From: Triangularia verruculosa
Taxonomy: Eukaryota; Ascomycota; Sordariomycetes; Sordariales; Podosporaceae
Assembly: GCA_033296885.1 (NCBI GenBank)
Contig: MU863876.1
Coordinates: 620,001-684,000 of the forward strand
DNA length: 64,000 bases
Direction: 5' to 3'
Both the position numbers and the translations under genes were made by a program. Below, in pieces: positions 31,666-42,854 of this stretch (position 1 is the stretch's first letter; each line of letters opens with the position of its first letter). A model generated the notes under the pieces. That model made no database searches and was not told the origin of the DNA. It saw only the letters and a list, made by a program, of their open reading frames with translations.

Positions 31666-33549
31666 CTAGCCACTTGGTATCGAGTGTTTGAGGGCGTTGC
31701 ATTCCTCTAACAACGCCATCGCCTTCCCGTTTTCTCCCTTTGCCGTTAAGATGTCCACCATCAATAGCTTGCCTGCCACCGTTTTGGGATGTTCGCCGCC
31801 AAGTATCCTTCCTAGCTGTTCAAGCACCCGTTCGCAAAGCGTCCATGCCTCATCCACCCGACCTTGCCCCAGGAGAATTGACACCATGATTAGCTCGTTC
31901 AGCAAAGTTTCCGGATGAGAAACCCCCAGAATCCTGGCCTTTTTCTCGCAAGTCCGCCGACACATGGCTTCAGCGTCGCCTAGTAAGTTGGCACGAACGT
32001 ATAGGGCTGTTAAGTCGTCTTGTCGTGAGCGCGTGTTAGGGTGCTCGCCGCCTTTGCTCTCCTCTACTCTTTCAACTGCTTTTTTGGCGTAGGATATCGC
32101 TGATCCGAAATCGTGTTGCAAGCCGTAAGCAACTGCCAATCCCGTCCAGGCCTGAACAGTAGGGAAGTGTAAGCGGTGATCGGTGAGCTCAAGAAGTTGC
32201 TTGTACAGCGGGATTGCCTCCGACAATTGCCCGATGCCACGATAGCAGTCTGCTAATCCGACGTGATGAAGCAATGTCTCGAGATGGGTCGGTCCATGGA
32301 CTCTCTGACTAATTTCCCAGCCTCGTGAATGGTGTCCCTTGGCTTCATGGAGCTGTCCTGAAGATATGAGCGAGCGACATAGGGAGCTCAGACAGCCCAA
32401 GCTCACAGAATGTTCCTCCCCGCCGACAAGCGATAAACTGAGGGAATAGGATCTCTCAAGCAGCTTTCTTGCTTCAGAGGCCCTGCCTTGATTCAGAAGA
32501 GTATCGCCAAGACGAATAAGAGACGTGATGAACTGCTCGCTGTGAACGCCATACTGTTGACGTGCTTGCTTTGCCAACTCACGGTAGGCTTCCAGTGCCT
32601 TCCTGTATCGCCCTTGTGAATGGTAAGAATCACCAGCACGTTCAACCGCGGTGATGTCCATGGGCGTCTCTGTTGCCTCAAAGTGTGCGCTGATCCCTCC
32701 GGGGATGGGGTCTACTGATGATATTGAAAGCCTCCCTGGACTCCTTCCCTGGAAGATGGGATCTCCATATCCGGAAAGCTGGAGCGTAATGGTGGACAAA
32801 GCTGGAGAGAGGGCCATGGTAATAGAGGTTGGTGATGCAGACCCCTCGGAGTGCTCGCTTGCGGATGAACCTGAGCCAGAGCTTGAAGCCGTCCAATATT
32901 TTACGTCGGGTGGGATGTCTGCAGTATTATGTTCAGCCTCAGGGTCCTCAAATGTGTACGTGTTTGCACTGACCTGTTATGCCAGCGGCGGTGATCGATG
33001 GAATAGCACCATTGCTCTTGATAAACCCATCAATCTGGCGCTCAGATACCTGAGTGCCTCTCACCTCATATTTGCGTCTGCGCTTTTCAGGCTCTTCAAC
33101 CATTCGCTGCTGTCTCAACTGAACAATTGACACCATCTCCTTGGTTTTCACCTTTTTGTCGAGACCCCATTTTGTGATTCTTGACCTCCACTGACGGATA
33201 CTGCTTCATGTCATTAAGTCACCGTCACTTGCATGGGGGGGAGCTTGATCAGGACATACGTTGCTTCAAACTGAAAATCTCGCTGAAAAATGTCGGCGAC
33301 TTGAGGCAGGGTCTTCTTCTGCCTAATATGCAGTTCGATGATATGCGCCTTGTGTCGTTCCCACACCTCATCCCGAATAATGGCTGCTTTGGCTTTGCGG
33401 ATCCGGCTGGGCGCCGTTTTGGATGTCACATTCGTGGAGATGTGGATGGGCGTTGGGGATGTTCCGAGACGAGTTTCAGCTGAAGACCTGGACAAATCAT
33501 AGTCGGTGTCCATTGGCACGGCGTCCAGAGAAGGTATGGACCCTTCCAT
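31666..33549 (-). CDS. Clr5-domain tetratricopeptide repeat protein
   Basis: Three exons, 33549-33260, 33200-32974 and 32918-31666, give 589 residues. Residues ~60-120 form a Clr5-type domain: DEVWERHKAHIIELH, LPQVADIF, FQFEATIRQW (split by an intron) and ITKWGLDKK. In fission yeast Clr5 acts in heterochromatic silencing, and the fungal Clr5 domain is thought to bind DNA. After a Ser-rich linker, six or more TPR units run to the C-terminus (AGDSYHSQGRYRKALEAY, GDTLLNQGRASEARKLLE, ALLGQGRVDEAW-type units). The architecture occurs in many filamentous fungi and may be regulatory or NLR-like. Choosing the CAG acceptor at the first intron restores the ASERQY-like Clr5 segment. Confidence 0.87.
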
Positions 33550-34248
33550 TTTTCCTGCCTACCGAAAAGAAACGGATGATTCCAGGATCTATGGTGTCAT
33601 CATTGTTGGGTGATGCCGGAAACGTGGAAACATCTTGGGAGGCGGAAAATCGATGAAGGTCTGCCTGGATCCCGGACCGTGTACCTGAGGTTGCGGTGAG
33701 TTTCGCGTGCATGCAGCCATTTCTCAAAAGTACAATCTCGGCAGCCAATAAGAACAGCGTCATGTATGTGTCTAACCAAATAGAGCAGGGAGATTACAGG
33801 ATCTAACCCATATGGGCTGGGACATTTGGCCGCTCTCACCGCATCCCTCTGACAAGCTGCGTCCGCGGTTTTAAAAAATACAATCCAGACCAATCGTGGG
33901 CAGATGCCCGATGTGAGATCGGTCCCGCGCTTTCGCTCAGAACTCAATCCCCGATCTACCTACAGGTACCTTACCTTAAGGTCCCGAATATGAGCACCAA
34001 GTACAACCAATACGCCCCATGTCATGTCTGGTCGGCGTAAACCCGACACACAACTACAATGCGGTGTGTACATTGCTGTCAATGAAATAATGGGGACGAA
34101 GAATCGAATACCTAGCGTTGGGTTGTAATCTTAAAGCCCCTTCCTCCCCATGGCGATTGTTAAAATGCTGTACCAGCGGTGTCCCATTGCCCTCGTTGCT
34201 CTACTAATTTCTCTGTTCAACCTCGATTAACTTCATTCCGCGTCCGAA
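33550..34248. other. Divergent intergenic promoter region
   Basis: About 700 nt between the divergent Clr5-TPR gene and the 99-residue gene. It contains AGGTACC and TTACCTTAAGG words near 33964. No gene is recognised. Confidence 0.5.
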
Positions 34249-34604
34249 ATGTCCCCGTCATCCACGGTCGTTGAGCCTGAACTCACCTCCCACAATCCCT
34301 CCTCCTCTACCGGCACTGGCCTTGGCGAAAGCCCCGTCTCTGCCATCGAAACCAAGGACAAAATGTGAGTCCTCTCTCTCCAATACCTCTCCATCCACTC
34401 CAGCTGACTCATGTTCCCAGCTCCCTCTGCCCACCTTCCACGCCAGCCATGGGCCCAGGCCAGTTCACACAAGCCCTAAGCCAACTTGAGCAAGACTCAA
34501 TGCTGGTCCGCTGGGCGTCGTCAATCAAAAGAGCCGACTTGGCCACTGCTGAAATCGTTCTGTCCGCTGCCCAGGACCAGACGCAGCCAACCAGGACCAA
34601 ATAG
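34249..34604 (+). CDS. Small hypothetical protein (99 aa)
   Basis: Two exons, 34249-34364 and 34421-34604, separated by a 56-nt intron with a GTGAGT donor and CCCAG acceptor. The ~45 N-terminal residues are Ser/Pro/Thr-rich and disordered. The rest (GQFTQALSQLEQDSMLVRW, ADLATAEIVLSAAQ) is an amphipathic helical segment. No signal peptide, membrane span or known domain is visible. Clean splicing and the shift from disordered to helical composition support a real gene. Function is unknown. Confidence 0.65.
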
Positions 34605-35007
34605 TGAATTGCACTTTGCCGGTCTCAGCACGCCTTGACGTCAACAACGAAACGTTTTCCTCTTTTTACGCCTCTCAGCGTTCATCTCGTATCTTCTTTC
34701 CAGGTCAGCTCTCAGTGCATTCAAGGGAGACATGAGAGTCAGGCAGATGTGGTGTCGTCGGTCAAGAGGTGTGGGGTCAGCGTGGGTATAAGGTGGGCAG
34801 GGCTGTCCTGGCCCCCTTGAAACTTCCAGGGACAGTTTATTTCTGGCAGTGGATGGGAGATGTTTGAATAGGTACCTAGGTATTCAGCATTGCCTTCAAC
34901 AATCCATCAACAGTATAATCGCCCCTTATTACAAATGCGATGTTGCCATAACACCCTTCCCGGTGTGATATCTTGTCATAACAGTAAATTCCAGTCCACC
35001 AACAGTC
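34605..35007. other. Intergenic region
   Basis: Convergent 3' flanks of the small gene and HET gene 3. One AGGTACCTAGGTA palindrome lies at 34868-34880. Nothing else is recognised. Confidence 0.5.
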
Positions 35008-37392
35008 TCAGCCAGTCATTTCACCTTCTCGCTCAGCATCCAACTCCCTCATCTTAACCGCCTTCCAAATATCCCCCCATCGATAATCCTCACTCCCATA
35101 CACCCTCTGCTTCTTCGAAACCAGGAACCCATTCTCATCTGCCCCCGCCCTCCGCCTCCCGAGAATCTCCTGACCGTCCCACTCAGGGCATCCAAACAAA
35201 ACATTCTTCCTCCTCAATCGCCACGCCGCCTTTTCCACTCGGGGCATCGGCTGTCTCCGATCATCATAGTCCGTGTCCAACACGGGCACCACGTCCTCTA
35301 GCTCCACGTCCATCGCTTTCCTTCTCAATGCGTCGGTGTACTCTGGCCCGGGGAAGTGACTCTCCGGGTCCTCCGGCGGAGCTGTTGGATCAAAGGGCTC
35401 GATTATCCAGGCGCGCTCGTGCAATGCTGGGATGTGCGCTAGGACCACTGGGATGGCGATGTATGACCTGTTGCTTATTGAGGGAGTGAACGCAGCTCCG
35501 CCAAGGAAGGATGGTAAGGGGAGGCGGCGGGGGCCGGTTGTTAACATTGGAAGACGTGGATCGAGGAGAATAGCTAGGAAGCTGATCATGTTCTTCAGCT
35601 GTTGTTCTGTCGGACTGGAGATGTTGAAATGGCGGAGTATTGACCGGGCAGCGGCCTTGAGATGATCTTCAATGGAGAGAGATGTCGTACCGTCAATGAC
35701 ACCATGTTGATACTCCCTTGTGGATTGTGCCATCACCAAGGGCAAAGCCAGAGTCCAGTCTAAGCCCGCGTCGATGGCCAGGGCAAGCGTTGTCTCGAGG
35801 AACTTGTCCGTATTTGTCCTGCTGACAGACATCGCGGCCCCCAAAGCAGCGGTTTCCCCTAACACAAGCCTGACCACACTTTGCACGCTATCATCTGCTG
35901 CTGCGAGAAGGTCCCTTGCCACGGAGACTAGGTCGTGTTCCTTGATCAGCGCCATGGCTGTCTCGAGAGCAACCTGCGATGGCTTTTGCGGTTGCGCAGT
36001 GAACACCATCAAATCAAGCTCAATGTACTCGCGGGTGACGGCAGTGATAGAGTTGGGGAGTGGGTTTGGCACCGTCTCGTCCACCATACCCTGAGTTGGG
36101 TGGATGGCCCACGAAGTAAACGATTTATTCGACTCCGACAGTGTGAGCTTGGACCCGGTCATAACGAGGGGGATCAGATCACCAGCCGCTAAACCCAGAA
36201 GTGATGCCATCCAGATCATTTCTTCAGTCGAGCCAACATCATGGCCGTCGTAAGAGAGCGGGATTCCGGCAGTATTGAGCGCGATGCAGATGAGATCCCC
36301 CTTCTTCAAACAGCCAAAGGAGAAGACGTGAACCATGTGCTGCAGCAGGGAATCATTATTGTTGGCGCCAGGCATGAGTCGTATCAGCCGCCAGTAGAGC
36401 TGGGTGATCGTTGTTGGATTCGGGTCATTCATAGCCGTTACCAAAGTGCCGTTGCTTGGACCAGGCTCATTTTCGGAAAGATACTGGGCGAGGTAGTAAA
36501 TAAATCGGAACTCAAAGCTCAGCACCACACCTGACGAGCCAAAACAGAAAACAAGAGGATTGTCGATCCGCCGATGGGGATGCATCCTGCTCTCGTGGGC
36601 ACACCACGCCCGGCTGAACCACCGGGCAGTGAGCAGCTTCATCGCGAAGGACTTGGCTTCTGAGATAACAGAGCCTCTTCCCGAGGCGATATATGCCTTT
36701 TCTCGCTCAGGAAAGTACCCCTTCATGACTTTGCGCTTCTCGTCAAGGCCCATGTGCTCAACCTTTTTCGACATGTCGGCATAAAACGCCCTGTAAGCCA
36801 GCGCAGCCTCCTCCTCTTCCTTTGTGAGCTGGACATCTTCCAGCAAGATGACCATCCGTCTCGCAGAACGGTAGATAGTATCCATGCTCGCAATGTGAGT
36901 CGTCTTGTCTGCTTCATCCTCCTGGTCGATGCACAGCTTATCCAGCCAGACCCCCTCATCCGGATGGTTGCGAGCGCCGAGCACGGCATCCATCATAGGC
37001 CTTGAAATCTCCCATCCTGGAACGATTGGGGTTGCTGAAGGCGCAAGCGGCCAGTTGGAGTAGTGCCAGCAGTAGCTAACGGCGATGAAGGAGGGGATAT
37101 CGTTCAGGAGTTTCGACGTTGTGCTCCGGATCATGCGCAACTCCAAATCCGAGACAACATCTCGCTTGGTGTAAAAGTGCCGAGCAACCTCCGGATTCAA
37201 CACCTCAAGCCTTCTGAGGATGATGTTTGCTATGATGCGGGAGTCAACACTGTGTCTAGTCTGACTGGTGTTTAGGAGAATATGCCTGTTCGTGTCACTG
37301 ATGGTGGTCAGCCGCTGTTCCAGCGAATCCAGTGCCGATGCTATCTGGGAAGGCGGGTATCCGTCGACAAATTTTTCTTCTGGGGAGTCCAT
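35008..37392 (-). CDS. HET-domain protein 3
   Basis: Single exon, 794 residues from the Met before DSPEEKF; an in-frame Met 20 codons upstream is less likely because its peptide is Gly/Arg-rich filler. The HET core is FIAVSYCWHYSNW, GVWLDKLCIDQEDEADK, MDTIYRSARRMVILLEDVQL and WFSRAWCAHESRMH. This sub-type differs from HET genes 1 and 2 (YCWHY in place of YxWG) and has a longer N-terminus (~100 residues) with LNTSQTRHS. The C-terminal ~450 residues are mostly helical and of unknown fold. A charged tail follows. The likely role is incompatibility or cell-death signalling; it has no partner NLR or signalosome gene beside it. Confidence 0.87.
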   Translation of the reverse strand: MDSPEEKFVDGYPPSQIASALDSLEQRLTTISDTNRHILLNTSQTRHSVDSRIIANIILRRLEVLNPEVARHFYTKRDVVSDLELRMIRSTTSKLLNDIPSFIAVSYCWHYSNWPLAPSATPIVPGWEISRPMMDAVLGARNHPDEGVWLDKLCIDQEDEADKTTHIASMDTIYRSARRMVILLEDVQLTKEEEEAALAYRAFYADMSKKVEHMGLDEKRKVMKGYFPEREKAYIASGRGSVISEAKSFAMKLLTARWFSRAWCAHESRMHPHRRIDNPLVFCFGSSGVVLSFEFRFIYYLAQYLSENEPGPSNGTLVTAMNDPNPTTITQLYWRLIRLMPGANNNDSLLQHMVHVFSFGCLKKGDLICIALNTAGIPLSYDGHDVGSTEEMIWMASLLGLAAGDLIPLVMTGSKLTLSESNKSFTSWAIHPTQGMVDETVPNPLPNSITAVTREYIELDLMVFTAQPQKPSQVALETAMALIKEHDLVSVARDLLAAADDSVQSVVRLVLGETAALGAAMSVSRTNTDKFLETTLALAIDAGLDWTLALPLVMAQSTREYQHGVIDGTTSLSIEDHLKAAARSILRHFNISSPTEQQLKNMISFLAILLDPRLPMLTTGPRRLPLPSFLGGAAFTPSISNRSYIAIPVVLAHIPALHERAWIIEPFDPTAPPEDPESHFPGPEYTDALRRKAMDVELEDVVPVLDTDYDDRRQPMPRVEKAAWRLRRKNVLFGCPEWDGQEILGRRRAGADENGFLVSKKQRVYGSEDYRWGDIWKAVKMRELDAEREGEMTG

Positions 37393-37852
37393 CACGGCAC
37401 ATGCTCTACGACCTTCGAGTCTCAAGGTCCCACGCCCACCTGGGCCGTACAAATGCGGGGTCGCGGATATAAGCTCTTATCGTGTTCCATGGGTTCGGAC
37501 GTTGCTGTGGCGGAGAGTGGAGAGCGTAACCTTCGGCCCAACAGGGGGTCGGCTGTATTAGAAATCAGGAAAATCGTTGAGCAAGATGCTATGTGGTGAC
37601 GAAGCTACAGAGAAACATCATTTTCGGAGTATGTGACTGTGGTCACGAGCGCGGTGGGGGGCGAGTGGTTGCAATGGCGGGACAACTATCTACCCGCCGC
37701 TGGGCATTCGATGAGCCAAGATGCACAGATTGATAATCATGCCTCTTCCATTCTGTTGCAGATGGAATGCCAAACTGTTTGTAACATTGATAACGATCAG
37801 GCAGGGGGTACAACTAAGATCTCAACGCTTCCCCATATGCACAAAAACACAA
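37393..37852. other. Intergenic region
   Basis: Promoter side of HET gene 3 and 3' flank of the dehydrogenase gene. No gene or repeat is recognised. Confidence 0.5.
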
Positions 37853-39343
37853 TTAGTACCTCGTGAGCTCTGGTGTGCCAGCTGCGCGTGGGTGCGAGAA
37901 CTTGGTCTCTACAAACACCTTCTGCATACCATCCTCCTTGTGATCGAACTTGTAATAGACCTTGTCAAGGTCCTCGAGGCGAACACGGTGCGAGATCATC
38001 TGGACTGGATCGAGCTCTCCGGTCTTGATCTTGTTCAGCAACTCCACCCAGTACTTGTGCACGGGGGCTTGGCCGTTGCCGATCAGGCGAATACCGCGCT
38101 GCATCAAAGATCCAATGTTGAAGTGGTTTGTCTAATATCGTGTCAGCATGTTTTCAGATCAATTTGGGAGAACAGGGTACTCACATATCCAACATAAACA
38201 CCAGTGATGCCGGCGCGACCATAATTCCTGACACCCTCGATCATTTCGTTGAGAATCTCACTGGTATCCGTCTCGGCTCCCAAACTCATCTCCAGCCAGT
38301 GCATCCAACCCTTGGCATACTCTCCGGCAGCGCATTCAATCGCAACGTCGGGACCTCTGCCGCCGGTCAACTCCTTCAGCTTGCTCACCACGGTGTCCTT
38401 ATTGGTAGCTCCAAAGCTGAGCTTCTTGAAATCCAACACATGAATCTTGTCTTGGTGCTCCTTTGGCCATCTCGACTGGATGATGGACAGCCTCGGCTCG
38501 GTATCGATGAAGATGACCTTGCTGGCACCTTCGCCAACTGCAAAAACGCCAGCCATCTGGCCGATAGGCCCAGCACCGAAGATGGCTACCACATCGTTGG
38601 GGTACACGGCTGTATCCTTGACAGCGTTGTATGACGTTGGCAAGACGTCCGACAGCCACAATGCCTTCTCATCGGGAACATCATCCGGAATCTCCAGCAA
38701 GTTCACATCACCCAGTGGTACCCTCACATACTCAGCCTGACCACCGGCGAAGCCACCGGTGAGATGAGAGTATCCGAAGATGCCTGCTGTCCTTCCGCCG
38801 TACATGGCCTTCATCGTTGTGTTCGAGTTGGTCATCTCGCACTGCGAAGAGAGCTTCTGCTTGCAGAAAAAGCAATCTCCGCAGGCGATCTGGAAGGAAG
38901 CCACATATCTCCTGCCAACCTGGACCTTGTCGCGGATGGCCGAACCAACCTCGTCGACGACACCGCAGAACTCGTGGCCGAGAATGTCGCCCTTGTGCAT
39001 CTGCATGACGGCGCCGTGGAGGAGATGGAGGTCGGAGCCGCAGACAGTGGCGCCTGTTACCCTGAGGATGACGTCGCGGGGGTCGATTATTTTGGGTCTG
39101 GGGACATCGACTGCGGGCATCGTTGTTAATATCGGACAGTTCTCGCGCCAGTAGCAGTGCCAGACGGGGCTACAACATACCAATCTCAACTTTCTGCTTG
39201 GTCTGCCATACAAGAGCCTTCATGGCCTCGTTGGGGTCGCCGGTACCTTTCTGATTGAAGTTGGAAACATCTTGCTGGAGGATACTGTTGTCGTTGTGGC
39301 CGATGGCCTGTTCGACGGCGTAGGCTGCTTCTGCGGTTGCCAT
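37853..39343 (-). CDS. Zinc-dependent alcohol/formaldehyde dehydrogenase
   Basis: Three exons, 39343-39181, 39110-38185 and 38131-37853, give 455 residues. Catalytic zinc ligands appear as Cys78 in CGSDLH and His in GHEFCGVVDEVG. The structural-zinc loop is CGDCFFCKQKLSSQC. The coenzyme fold starts at IFGAGPIGQMAG, with an acidic residue (FIDTE) after strand 2, indicating NAD. The insertion GGRTAGIFGYSHLTGGFAGGQAEYVRVP is typical of the glutathione-independent formaldehyde-dehydrogenase-like subgroup. The N-terminal ~40 residues extend beyond the usual start and could be a targeting or regulatory extension. It probably works in cytosolic aldehyde/alcohol oxidation; the substrate is unproven. 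Confidence 0.92.
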
Positions 39344-39980
39344 GATGTGTAAGTCTGTGGTCTCGAAGTTCTAGAATTCGATATCGTTCAACGGTGCGGT
39401 GGAACAGTTCTCGAGGGCACGAAGTGGTCGAGGACCCCTTTAAGCTGTCGCGTTCCCGAGTCCATGGCGTCAGATGGTTGCAAGGTAGGTAGCACTCGGA
39501 TTGGATGGATTCTCATAGTGTTGAATGTATGACGATTTTTCCCCGTCATGGCGGGCCAGAGGGGAAGTTCTGGCCTTTCTCGCCGATGGTGGTTGAAAGG
39601 TGGAAGCAGGAGAAAGGAACCCCGACGTCATTGATCGAGATATTCACCCCACTTGCCCCGCTGCTGATGGTGGGGTGGGACTTGGCATGAGGCTGAATGC
39701 TTATCTTATCGCCGCATCTGCCCCTTCCACGTGTTTATCATGATATTCACAGAAATTAGGCAACAGGCATTTCAAGGATGTAGACGGCAACACATCTGAT
39801 TCTTTTTAAAAACTCAAAGACACGCTAACCCTGGCCTAAAGACAAACATCAATGTCAGCGTATTCTCGTCCAGGGCTGAGGGATAGTAGAACGTACCTCT
39901 TGAGTCACCGCATCGGTTCTGCCTCCAAGGAGTCGTCCAGCTCAGAAGATCGATCACGCCGGCCCGTCATTTCGAGCTCT
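39344..39980. other. Intergenic region with possible C-terminal continuation
   Basis: Promoter of the dehydrogenase gene plus the 3' side of the next small gene. From 39905 to ~40050 a second minus-strand frame reads a coherent charged peptide (ETSLAIIRVLDRAQRGREEL), discussed under findings. Nothing else is recognised. Confidence 0.45.
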
Positions 39981-40292
39981 TCACGCCCTCTTTGAGCTCG
40001 GTCCAACACCCGAATGATCGCCAGGCTGGTTTCTCGACTGCAACTTTGCGCCGTTGTAGAAATCACGCTCGACTTCCAGGTCACGCCTGACAATTTCCTT
40101 CAGAAGCACGACATCTCGGTTGATGTTGGGACCGGGGTAGGCCGCTGCGCCTTGCTCGATGCTGGGCAGCATCATGGTGATGAATGAGCTGACGCTTCCA
40201 CCGCACTCCTCGAGCTGGAGAAGAAGCTGCCGCAACTTTTCCGAGCTGAGGTTGTTGATCAAGGAAATGTGGTCGGAGTTTTTGGAGGGCAT
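39981..40292 (-). CDS. Small orphan protein (103 aa), 3' end doubtful
   Basis: One open frame starting at MPSKNSDH. The body ISLINNLSSEKLRQLLLQLEE, SFITMMLPSIEQGAAAYPG, NINRDVVLLKEIVRRDLEV looks like a compact helical domain. The last ~20 residues (NQPGDHSGVGPSSKRA) are low complexity. In a neighbouring frame the sequence continues as a plausible helix to 39905, so the annotated end may reflect a frameshift or sequencing error. No known domain or targeting signal is seen. Confidence 0.55.
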   Translation of the reverse strand: MPSKNSDHISLINNLSSEKLRQLLLQLEECGGSVSSFITMMLPSIEQGAAAYPGPNINRDVVLLKEIVRRDLEVERDFYNGAKLQSRNQPGDHSGVGPSSKRA

Positions 40293-41089
40293 TTTTCTCG
40301 ATGGTTCTGAATTGATCCCAAATAGCTCTGGACGGTTTCGTATCCTTAACCGGCAGCGGGTGGATGTGGTGGAGGCCGATGGTTTTTGTGTCGACCTTTT
40401 GGACGGTGTTTGATTTTGCAAGAGCGCCGGGGAGTCATCATTGCAAATCCCACAAGTTGCATGCAAAATCCCGAGGTAGGAGGTACCTCAGGCAGCTTGC
40501 TCTTCGCAGTTTTCTTGCTCTTCGCACTTTTGCGCTAAAGGACCGGAACTTGGCCCGCTCTCTGGACTTGCTGAGATAAGTTGACAACATGACAACGTGT
40601 TGCCCCGATGTGTTGCTATTTTCTCGATAACCCAGAGTATAACTACAGGTGCTTGCTACCTACGTTGCAAGTAACGCTGATACGTAGCCTTTGCCCTAGT
40701 CCACGACATAACCTGGAGGTTCAGCTGCTCACTGAGCCAATTGATACTTGTGACCTCAAAAGATAAAACAGAACGGCCGCAGGAATCACAGAGAGTTTAG
40801 GATAAGCTGTCAGTGTCTCCAACAACAGAAAAAAAGGTAAGGTCAAAATAGGCATGATGTGAGTGATTGTAATCACACTACACCCTAAAGGTTTTTCTTT
40901 TGCAACAGGTCGACACTAAACCCGCGCCAGGCACATCTACCATGTTCCGTTAGGGAAGGCGTTATGTAAGAGACATGTATATGACAACCGCCACAGACAT
41001 GAGAGAGATGGACAAACAGCGGCGCTGTTCCACTTACTACCTACCGTTCAATGTCAGTCTCAGGGTAATTTAGCAAACGGTGGCATCAG
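40293..41089. other. Intergenic region
   Basis: About 800 nt between the small orphan gene start and the 3' end of the beta-lactamase-like gene. One GAGGTACCTC palindrome lies near 40478. No gene is recognised. Confidence 0.5.
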
Positions 41090-42854
41090 TCAAGGCCTAG
41101 CCACAAGTGGTAACTGCCCTTCATACCGACTGAAACTTCTTTGCCCTTCCTGTTTACTCTTGCGAAAGAACTCGCCCTTTCCTTGAAGGGTGAACTCATG
41201 CTTCCACCATAGACCGTTGATAACGTCAAAGTCGGAGTCAGAGTCTGTGTCAGAACCAGCTTCAATGTTGATATGACCAAACTTAATGATGTAGAACTCT
41301 TTGGGTGATGTGGTGTATCGTGCCCGCTGGGCCATCTCATCATGGGACGCGACCCAGAAGAAACTGTTGCATTGATACGGTTCAAGGTCAAATCTGTCGC
41401 GGTCGGTTCCCATGAACGAGATCGCAAGGCCACCGTTCAATTCCTGAATCTCAATGAAGAAGTTGCCGATCAAATTATAATACTTTCCGACATATTCAGA
41501 CAAAGGATGGAGGGGTTGATACACAGTCCGGTGCCGTATCAGCTCCTTTTCGACGTTGGACATGGTAGCAGCGCTCTCTCTTGCGTTCACTTTGGCGTAT
41601 TCGGAGTAGTCAGTGGCATTGATAGCGTTGCCAAACAACTCTTCGATGAGTAACTGACCGACCAACCGTGGGCTGTCAGTGAGGCCAAGGGAGTTGGTCA
41701 GCACGACCACAGCGCTAGATGTTTCGGGAAAGACGGCGGCAAAACTTGTGAACCCCGGAATGTTACCCTGGTGGAAGAATCCTAATCGCGATGGCAGTCC
41801 TTTTCCAAGCATCGGGTCAATGCCCGGGCCGTGATCGCCGCCCAGACCCATGGGAGATGGAAGCTGTAGTCGAAGCCACCCGGATGCATATGATGCTTCA
41901 CGCACGGTGCTAAGGGGAAGGCTGATTTTTCCTTGCAAGATGTAGTTCAGCTGTCTGAGTGGGTTGTGCGGAATGATAGGCTCGTGTCCCTCAATTTGAG
42001 TATTGGCGGCATCGATAAGGGCTCGGTACAGAGTGAGTAAGTCGCTCACAGAGCTTCGGATTCCACCGGCGGCGCCAATGAGAACATCTTTTCCGTAAAG
42101 AGGGGGTGGAATGGGGTACGCGGAGGCATTGTGTAGCGCATAATACGCCTTTGCAACATTTGTTGCATTCGAGGGCCAATCTGTGTAAAAAGTCCGTTCC
42201 ATTCCAAGCGGGTTAAGGATGCGCTCCTTCAGGAACGAGAAGTAATCCGTGCCAGAGACTTTCTCGATCACCTGTCCTAGAACTTCGTAGGCAATGTTGT
42301 TGTATATGAACTCGGTTCTCAAGTCGGCCGCGATGGGGACATGACCAAGCAGCGGAGCGGCATCGGCACGATGGATGGGTATCCTGTTGTCTGACAGCAG
42401 CCAGAGTGAATCGTAAGATGGCAGGCCAGTCCGATGGGACAGAAGGTCAGTGATGGTAATGTTGACAGCGGGGTCTCGTGCATCGCGGTGGAAGTCTTGC
42501 AGGACGTCGCGCAGCTGCGTGTTCCAGGCCAGTTTCCCATCTTCAACCATGATGGCGACCATTGCAGCTGTAATGGCCTTGGTCAAGGAGCCCACAACAA
42601 AGCTCGTATTCTCGTCCGGGGCGGCCTGGGAATTGACGTCGCGCAGTCCGAAGTTTGCTTGATGTGTGACCTTGCCATGGTGAAGTACACCAAGGGAGAG
42701 CCCCGGTGTCCCTGCAAAGCCGCAGATTTCGGCGATGAGAGGCCCGAGGGCCTGGAACCTTGTTAGCTGCCTTCAGAAAGTGTTATGGTTAGCAAAACAT
42801 GTGGAGGAACTGGGCGAAATGAAAAAGGATGGCATAGTCGATCTGTTGCTTACA
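41090..42854 (-). CDS. Beta-lactamase-family serine hydrolase (5' end incomplete)
   Basis: The main exon 42766-41090 encodes 558 residues. A probable upstream exon ends at 42854 with a GTAAGC donor; its start codon is unresolved, so 42854 is only the 3' edge of that exon. The class C beta-lactamase/penicillin-binding fold is clear. SLTK carries the catalytic Ser and Lys (60-63 of the main exon), YNN (Tyr155 on) is the second motif, and HQGNIPGFTSF takes the place of the KTG-like motif. FAGTPGLSLGVLHHGK opens the domain. The C-terminal ~150 residues form the beta-barrel-like extension common in fungal members. Relatives include esterases and transacylases of secondary metabolism; resistance to beta-lactams is not implied. 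Confidence 0.82.
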
